Source: Podocnemis expansa
Lineage: Eukaryota > Chordata > Testudines > Podocnemididae
Length of the DNA stretch: 64,000 nucleotides
Direction of reading: 5' to 3'
NCBI GenBank assembly: GCA_007922195.1
Contig: ML682007.1
Location: 16,972,487-17,036,486, forward strand
Shown here: piece by piece, positions 57,688 to 64,000 of the stretch
Layout of the letters: each line of letters starts with the position of its first letter
How positions within the stretch are numbered: position 1 is the stretch's first letter
Position numbers and translations under genes: made by a program
Notes under the pieces: model-generated
What the model saw: only the letters and a program-made list of their open reading frames with translations
Database searches by the model: none
Told to the model about the DNA's origin: nothing

Positions 57688-59711
57688 AGCTCTTATATGG
57701 GGATAAAAATTCCAAAGTCAAAATGAATAGCAATGAAATTAAGGGGCATTCATCCTCCATGCCTTGCTAGCAGAAACATATGTTTGTTGCCTTCTTCATC
57801 TGTCATCCAAATTGCAACACTGCCTTCTTTGAAACATTCTTCTGCTCCCCCTTTGGCCCACCATATCAAGTTTAGATGCATCACTTATAAGGCCCATAAA
57901 GTTTATGCATCAGATCTTGTATTATGCAATGTTCCTCTCTTCTTTGTTTCTTTCTCACTGAATCTAGGATGCCAACCTAGTCACCCTCTTCACCCTAATC
58001 ACCCTGTATTTCTTTTCCCCAGTCTCTGCCTTCTTCAGTAGTGTCTTACTTATGTATGTGATAGCTATAACACAGCAGTAGTTTATCACAGCTCCCCTTC
58101 TCCATCTACATAAAGAATAAGAGACGACTACTAGTTAATGGAGTCATTTCTTAAGTTCAAGTGTCAGAGGCTCTTGCTTCTACTGCAGAGGAGTCAGAAT
58201 TCAGTCCTCTGTAATAATGATCCAGGCTGGAGGATCATTAACCTTAGTTTACCAGTTCCATATAACTTATTCATTCAAATCCATTTTAAAAGCCCACTCC
58301 TCCCACAAAAAGTAATCATTGGTACATTTAAAAAGTAAATCCATTCTAAATTACTCCTCTACATGACCCAAAGCATCTTCTCTTACCACTCCATATAATT
58401 TGTAGGACTCCTGGGGCAAGAACTGTCTGTCTCGGTGTCTTGCAGAGCACCAAATACAGAGCCAAAGTTTCATGGCTAATAATGGTAAGAAGAAAGTACA
58501 AAGTGAACCAAAATCATTTTGATGAATGTATGGTGCCAATCGTTTTCATATTTGTTTTTTGGGGGTTTTTTTTTCCATTCACATAGGATGCCTTATCACT
58601 TTGCACTTTATTTCATGCAAAATTTTCAAACATCAATACTTTTTGCTGTTGATTTCATATTTTCTTATTAATTTAACTTCTGTGGAGTTCAAGCAAACCT
58701 TCAAAAATAGTGAAAGTAAAATTACAGTAAAAATATTAAGGTCTTTGGTATAATGCAATAGAAACTATTTAAATAGGAATGGACCAACACAAGACACTTT
58801 AGCACACCCCTTCCATTCAATCAAAGTAGAATCTCATTAAATTGCAAGCCTGGAAAGATTAAGATTTCTAGCTATCCGAATCAGACTGCAAAAGTTCCTG
58901 CAGAGTTTTATGCAAATCAGACTGGCAATTGAGAGTGACACTTCAAAAACTAGTTCTCTTACTTAAAAAAAAAAAAAAAAAAAATCTCACAATACCAATC
59001 TAAGGAAAGAAAACCTGAAGTGGGACAATTAAACTTGCAGGCTTTGCTTTTCAAAACTTTTTTTAAAACTCTATTAAAAGCATCTAGTTAGCTAACAAAA
59101 GGTACAAAAAATAACTGGCCTCATCCATCATTAAAAGATTTTGGTGCATTTGAAAGGCATTGTCATGTTCTAAATGAACAGTGAATCCCTCCACTTCATC
59201 TTGGTAAAAATGATTAATAAACCTTGCAGGCTAATGCTATGCAAATTGCCCCAGGCAATATGCCTCTTTTTCAATTTTTTTCTCAGACCTCTTCTGCATG
59301 TTTTATATAGATCTGGAAACCAAGGTCTTCTCTTGCTCCTCTTTATTTTTGTTAAATACATGCTTTTCTTGTACATATTAATAATCAGATTTTTGTTCCC
59401 CTGCCTATACCTGAAACATTTCCAGGTCAAAGTGTCTCATCTACTCTGAATGATGTAACAATTGTGCTGGTATGGGCTGCATTCTCCAAACCCCTTAATA
59501 AATCACTATAATTTATGAAGCAACCCTCGTTCCTGAGATTGAGACAAGTTGTGTAAGACATAATTACAGCTCCTCAGTGAAAATAGTTACAAAGACTAAT
59601 GTTAAGCAGCTGCACAAAATAACTGACATAGTAACAGATTAATGTTCTTTGAAGGGGAAACAAAGGTTTTGAACAAAAATTGGCCTGAAGGCCCAGGTCA
59701 GTAACAGAAAC
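57688..59711. other. No recognisable gene
   Basis: AT-rich DNA with an A-run of about 20 at 58964-58984. No exon or repeat family assigned. Confidence 0.35.
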
Positions 59712-59724
59712 TATATGTAGCTTT

Positions 59725-59925
59725 AAAGGGGTAGCTATGTTAATCTTGTTCAGTAAAACAAACAAACAAGGAGTCCTGTGGCACTTAAAGACTAACCAAT
59801 TTATTTTTTTGCATGAGCTTTCGTGGGAGAAAATCATGTGATAAAGCAGGATTTTCTCCCATGAAAGCTGATGCAAAAAATAAATTGGTTGTCCTTTAAG
59901 TGCCACAGGACTCCTTTGTTTGTTT
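59725..59925 (+). mobile_element. Head-palindrome element, short centre
   Basis: Head AAAGGGGTAGCTATGTTAAT then CTTGTTCAG, left arm AACAAGGAGTCCTGTGGCAC to GTGGGAGAAAATC, right arm GATTTTCTCCCATGAAAGC to GCCACAGGACTCCTTTG and TTTGTTTT. The loop region is deleted. TATATGTAGCTTT (59712-59724) and TATATATAAGTTT (59926-59938) may be a decayed 13-bp repeat, ten of thirteen. Confidence 0.82.
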
Positions 59926-60149
59926 TATATATAAGTTTAATCACAAATAAATACATTTTAAATCAAAATATTTTCAAATGCTATTCTCCACCTTACAAGA
60001 CCTGAGTTTCTGATTTCCTCTGGGAACGGATACCACTGGCAGCAGCAACACAAACACCTAAATTCAGCCTCAGGAATGCCTTTTAGCTCATGGGAATGGA
60101 TTCCCACCCAAGATAGAAGCACTGGTAAAATTCATACACTAGATGAATG

Positions 60150-60375
60150 GGAGACAGTACAGTAGAAGCCAACAAAAATTATTAGGCGGCTGGGGCACAT
60201 GACTTAGGAGGAGACACTGGGGGAACTGGGCTTATTTAGTCTGCAGATGGGAAGAGGGAGGAAGGATTTCACAGAAGCCTTCAACTAGTTGGGGTTTCCA
60301 AGAGGATAGAACTAGTGGTGGCAGATGACAGAACAAGGAGCAGTAGTTTCAAGTTGCAGTGGGATGCCTCTTCAG
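60150..60375 (+). mobile_element. CR1 LINE, C-terminal coding fragment
   Basis: The plus strand reads GHMT, a stop, then EETLGELGLFSLQMGRGRKD and FTEAFN, matching the CR1 ORF2 C-terminal block (LEHMT.EERLRELGLFSLQ.RR). TGGTGGCAGATGACAGAACA and AGGAGCAGTAGTTTCAAGTT then follow, also typical. Dead copy with stops. Confidence 0.85.
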
Positions 60376-60659
60376 TATATTTTAAAGGATATCACAGTAT
60401 TTATCACTCTAGATATACATGCTTTCAGTCGTGGGGGCTCAGAGTCTATGAACTCAGCAAGGTCAGGCACATTCAGTAGTTAAGAGGGAAACCTCACCAT
60501 GATATGCAGTAGCTAGAAGAGGTGGTGTTGGCTACCAAGAGTAATGCACTCTTTTCACTGACACTGTACTGAAGTGCTTCAGCATGGTGTCACAGTGCCA
60601 GAAGTCATTGTGTTATCAGTCAGATGAGCAGGGGTTAAAGTATGCCAGAACATGAGGGA

Positions 60660-61260
60660 ACACCATTCCACGGCCCACTGTTTTTAGGGTCTGAGTGTTT
60701 CAGGCCCCCTAAAAATAGAAAACGGTGCCGAACACGGCATTCCAGGCCCCACCATTGAAAAATAACAGGCCCGGGAACACAGCGTTCCAGGTCCATTTTC
60801 TATTTTTAGGGGCCCAAATGCTGCACCCCTAAAAATCGTAGGCCCTGGAACGGTGTCCCCCTGCATTCTGGCAAAGTAGGGGAGGGGCGGGCGTTCTGAG
60901 GCAGGGCCCAAGCCCTGCCCCAAATCCCTCCCCTTTGAGGCCCGACCCCAGTCTGGGGCCTGCCTCCATTCCCCCTACCCCAGCCGGGCCCAGGCCATGC
61001 TGGCCTGACCAGGGCCTGTCATCTCCTCCGCAGCCACACCACCCTTGGTAAGTACTGGAGTGACCGGTTCATGCTGGGAGGGTATATTGGGGACTGGGGA
61101 GGTACTGGGGGGTACTGAGGGCTGGGGGTATGTAATGGGGACAGGAGAACGGATACTGGAGGCAGGATCTGGGGTGGGGGAAGGTGTTTGGGGGGCAGGA
61201 GCTGGGGTGGGGAAGGAGAGCCCACCTGTGCAGGAAGGGGGGCCCACCTGATTTGGAGAG
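60660..61260. repeat. GC-rich block with CTAAAAATAG hairpin
   Basis: GGCCCCCTAAAAATAGAAAA near 60701-60720 is answered by CCATTTTCTATTTTTAGGGG near 60792-60811, and CACCCCTAAAAATCGTAGG follows as a third unit; GAACACGGCATTCCAGG and GGGAACACAGCGTTCCAGG repeat between them. From 61050 the plus strand is G-rich (GGGGACTGGGGAGGTACTGG). Proline-rich minus-strand frames there come from this bias. Confidence 0.5.
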
Positions 61261-61934
61261 TTCCAGGGGCCACCAAATTATACTTTAAGCCCTCCAGCTG
61301 AGGCTTTTAAGTGAGCACCTGGCAGCTTGAGATCATTAATCTTTCCTGTATGCTTTTGCAAATGTTATCTTCTACTTGTGTATGAGCAGGCTCATACCTA
61401 GAGTATTAAAAGTCTGAGTATTTTTAAATTATCAAATAAATGGGTATCATGGCTCTTTTTGCAATAATAGCATGATGGACAAATTCCTGGGGTAACAAGA
61501 CTTTGGCTACTTAAATTCCTCATGCAGTTCAAATAGGATATGATAGCCATTTTTCTACGCTACATGACTTGGCTCCAGTTGTGGCTGGCAATGCGTCTGT
61601 TTAATCTGTATCTGTTTGTCCATGTTCATATGCATGCATATATGTGTATAATTTAGTAAACATTTCTAGAATCTTGAGCATGGGAGGTGCGGTAGAGCCC
61701 TAAAGACATTATGCTAAAAGATACTGGTGACTGCATGAATCACATCTCCGAGATCAGGTGTGAACATACCCCTCAATTAAAATAAATATCAGGATGAGTT
61801 AATCTGGACTTCCTCCATGCCCACCTACCCACCCACGACAAGAGAGAGTTGTGAATTCGCTCAGGAATCTCGACTGAGTGAACAGAAGGATTCCATTGCA
61901 CACTGTGACCAGGTGTGTGTGAACACTGGGACTG
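61261..61934. other. No recognisable gene
   Basis: AT-rich DNA; CATATGCATGCATATATGTG near 61630 is low-complexity. Nothing else found. Confidence 0.35.
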
Positions 61935-62241
61935 GACCTACACTGGGATTTTTCCACGGGTGTAGCTACATCTCTCAGGGGTGTGAACAATCCACGTCCC
62001 TGAGAGACATAGCTGTTCTGACCTCACCTATGACGTAGACCACAGTAGGCTGATGAAAGAATTCTTCTGTTCATCTAGCTACTGCCTCTTGGAGAGGTGG
62101 ATTACCTCCACCAGTGAGAGAATCCCTTCCATCAATGTATGTAGCATTTATACAGAAGCACTACAACGATACACCTGGTTTAAGTGTAGGCAAGCCCTGA
62201 GTAACTAGGCTTTTGTTGCTCAATGGTGTGATACACACACA

Positions 62242-62272
<31 letters not shown>

Positions 62273-62428
62273 AAGAGACATAAGTTTTGCTGGCATAAGA
62301 GCGCTCCCTCCCCTCAACATACTAAAACCACTTAAATGAGCAGCGGTAGCTATGTCGGCTATGTTTTTTCATACCCTTGAGCAACAAAAATTTGGTCGAC
62401 ATAAATGCTAGGGTAGACAAGGCCAGAA
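61935..62428. mobile_element. Inverted-repeat element(s) with TAGACAAG ends and a CA/TC microsatellite
   Basis: First part: CAGGGGTGTGAACAATCCAC, GAGAGACATAGCTGTTCTGA, TAGCTACTGCCTCTTGGAGA, ending AAGTGTAGGCAAGCCCTG. Second part: TTGTTGCTCAATGGTGTG answered by ATACCCTTGAGCAACAAA and GGTCGACATAAATGCTAGG then GTAGACAAGGCC. The (AC)n(TC)n tract is at 62232-62272. These are turtle-type repeats, probably two joined copies. Confidence 0.6.
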
Positions 62429-62763
62429 ACAGCCTTGAGGAGCAATAGAGTACGTGGAGAGACTGGGGAGTGGCTTTTTGCATAAGGATGCAGTCACAAA
62501 AGAGTACTCAGTGCTATGAGCAAAATAAGTTGTCTCGCTCTTTGATTCCCTCTGTGTGCAGAGACACAAGACAATATGTTCTTTGTAAATCAGCACAACA
62601 GTGTCAAAAAAAAGCCTATATCATGAATTTCTCCTAACTGGAACACCAACAGACCCCCAAACTTTGACTAGTGGCTCAAGTCTAAACATGGATAATATTA
62701 TTAGGTTTTTAAAGTTCAGCTGGTGCCATCTACTGCTCTTTACAGTGAACTTCATCTAAAATA

Positions 62764-62822
62764 AAAGCTCATGCAATAAATTTGTTACTCAAGTGCCACC
62801 AGACTTCTTGTTTGTTTTACTA
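62764..62822. repeat. Right-arm fragment of head-palindrome family
   Basis: AAAGCTCATGCAATAAATTT, GTTACTCAAGTGCCACCAGA and CTTCTTGTTTGTTTTACT match the arm end with its T-rich terminus. No head or left arm. Confidence 0.72.
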
Positions 62823-63562
62823 ACAAGTACATTTTTAGAAGACCAGGGCTTGGCTTCCCCCCTTGTGGGAACAATTTGAAGGACCCACTTCCATCACCTA
62901 TCACCCAAAATTTGCATTTGCCATTTTGCACCTACAGAAAGAACTGTGGTATGAAACTGAGTATGTGAACTTATCACTACCTGACTTGCATCTTCCACGT
63001 AGCACTTTCAGGAACACAAGCTGAGACTTCACTTGCTGCTTTACAGAAATGCAGATGGAAATCATACCTAAAAAAGGAACAGTGTCCATCTGAAAATGTG
63101 CCCTTAAAACAGCCCCTTCAGGGCTGCTGCTTTTCACAGGACAATAGTCCACTTGTTGTACATCACATTAACCCTGCTCAGATAAACACACAATGTGTCA
63201 GTACTGAAGAATCAATATTTACACAGATGGCACTGCTGCTATAGTGACAGGTACTTTCCTGATTACAGCTCTGTAGCCTTCATCTGTGTTGGAGGAAGGT
63301 GGGAAAGGAGTGACCATCTAACAAAATTGGACCAGGTCAGATGCTGTGCAGTGCATGCAGGAAACATAGTCCAGGGACATTCAGGAACAAAGGTGGTCTT
63401 AAGAGACAGATGAATGTATTTAAAAACACAGCAAACTTTTATAGTATTAGATTTTGGGCTGCATAGGGACCAAAATGGCCCCCACCATAATAAAGCAGTT
63501 AGGGGGACTTCTCCAATCACATTCTCCCCCGTGCTACCTTGGGCATGTGACACAAGCCAGAA
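62823..63562. other. No recognisable gene
   Basis: A 126-codon minus-strand frame at 63263-63643 runs into the repeat at its right and has no recognisable motif. No splice context was found. Confidence 0.3.
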
Positions 63563-63800
63563 AGGCCCTAGTAGCACATATAAACAACAACAGTCTTGTG
63601 GCACCTTAAAGACAAACAGATTTCTTTGGGCACAAGATTTCATTGGTTCTAGCCCATGTCATCTCCCCTTCATGCATCTGACAAAGCAGGTTAGAGCCCA
63701 CAAAAGCTTAAACTCAAAGAAATCTGTTATTCTTTTAAGTTGCCAAAGGCCTCTCATTGTTTTTGCTGCATACAGACTAACGCAGCTACCCCTCTGGAAG
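63563..63800 (-). mobile_element. Older relative of the head-palindrome family
   Basis: The head is on the right (CATACAGACTAACGCAGCTA then CCCCTCTGGAAG). The arms read CAGTCTTGTGGCACCTTAAA, GACAAACAGATTTCTTTGGG, CATGCATCTGACAAAGCAGG and AGCCCACAAAAGCTTAAACT. The arms are only partly complementary. This matches the widespread turtle/crocodilian form with TTAAAGACTAACAGATTT and CATCTGAYRAAG words and may be the ancestor from which the strongly palindromic copies arose. Confidence 0.72.
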
Positions 63801-64000
63801 TAGTAACATGTACTACTCCACCTATAGCAACCCAACTACCTGTGCTATTCGGTTCTCCTCTTCCCCTATGCACCCACACAGGGCAGACAGAATCAGATTC
63901 TTGCGTCTCTGCATCTGATTCCATAAATGAGTTCTGCAAACATCTGTGTCTTACATTCAAATACCCAACCTTGTCTAGGGCTTGCCAAACACTGCCTTAG
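63801..64000. other. No recognisable feature
   Basis: Open frames on both strands, no motif. Confidence 0.3.

Noticed and set aside
61019..61276. Proline-rich minus-strand proteins
   Set aside because: Low-complexity product of a C-rich strand, open in more than one frame.
62232..62272. CRISPR-like or regulatory tandem array
   Set aside because: It is a plain (AC)n(TC)n microsatellite. No CRISPR arrays are expected or seen in this eukaryotic DNA.

Overview
This window looks like intergenic or intronic DNA from a large vertebrate genome, most likely a turtle, with a crocodilian as the next possibility. It is AT-rich and has no dense coding sequence. It carries many old CR1, L2-type and SINE fragments. 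Above all it holds families of short inverted-repeat elements whose sequences (GGGTAGCC..GTGTTAGTCTAG; GGSTATGTCTACACT; CAGTGGTT/CAGGGG hAT ends) I associate with turtle and crocodilian DNA. The species assignment is inference. Nearly all open frames of 60-150 codons here are chance or transposon-derived, and no complete gene is visible.

Layout. 1-13 kb: a decayed CR1 reverse transcriptase on the minus strand, split by a nested pair of inverted-repeat elements (1.7-2.9 kb), then about 4 kb of featureless DNA, half copies of the palindromic family, an old reptile repeat, a CR1 3' end, a MIR-like SINE and a remnant of an hAT transposase. 13-22 kb: palindromic elements, TTAGTTYGAACTAA-rich foldback elements and an LTR-like segment. 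22-33 kb: a CR1 tail, a SINE, a long L2-type reverse transcriptase relic, a perfect 25-bp inverted repeat, a homeodomain-motif-rich AT stretch, a foldback element and two hAT elements. 33-58 kb: mostly unique DNA with scattered mobile elements. It contains a chain of short plus-strand exon-like segments (32922-33020, 44947-45002, 50085-50258, 51418-51482, with an end at 51568 or 57541) whose reading phases fit together. The best supported are those at 50.1 and 51.4 kb. 55-64 kb: larger inverted-repeat elements with TGTAGACAT ends, a CR1 fragment, a GC-rich repeat block with a hairpin, and an older relative of the palindromic family.

Two results deserve attention. First, the palindromic family (at least eight copies) has one unique head, two long complementary arms and no matching head at the other end. 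In seven copies it is flanked by direct repeats of about 9-15 bp. That looks more like reverse-transcribed insertion than cut-and-paste movement. Second, the phase-compatible exon-like series suggests that part of an unidentified plus-strand gene crosses the right half of the window. I could not assign the protein to a family.
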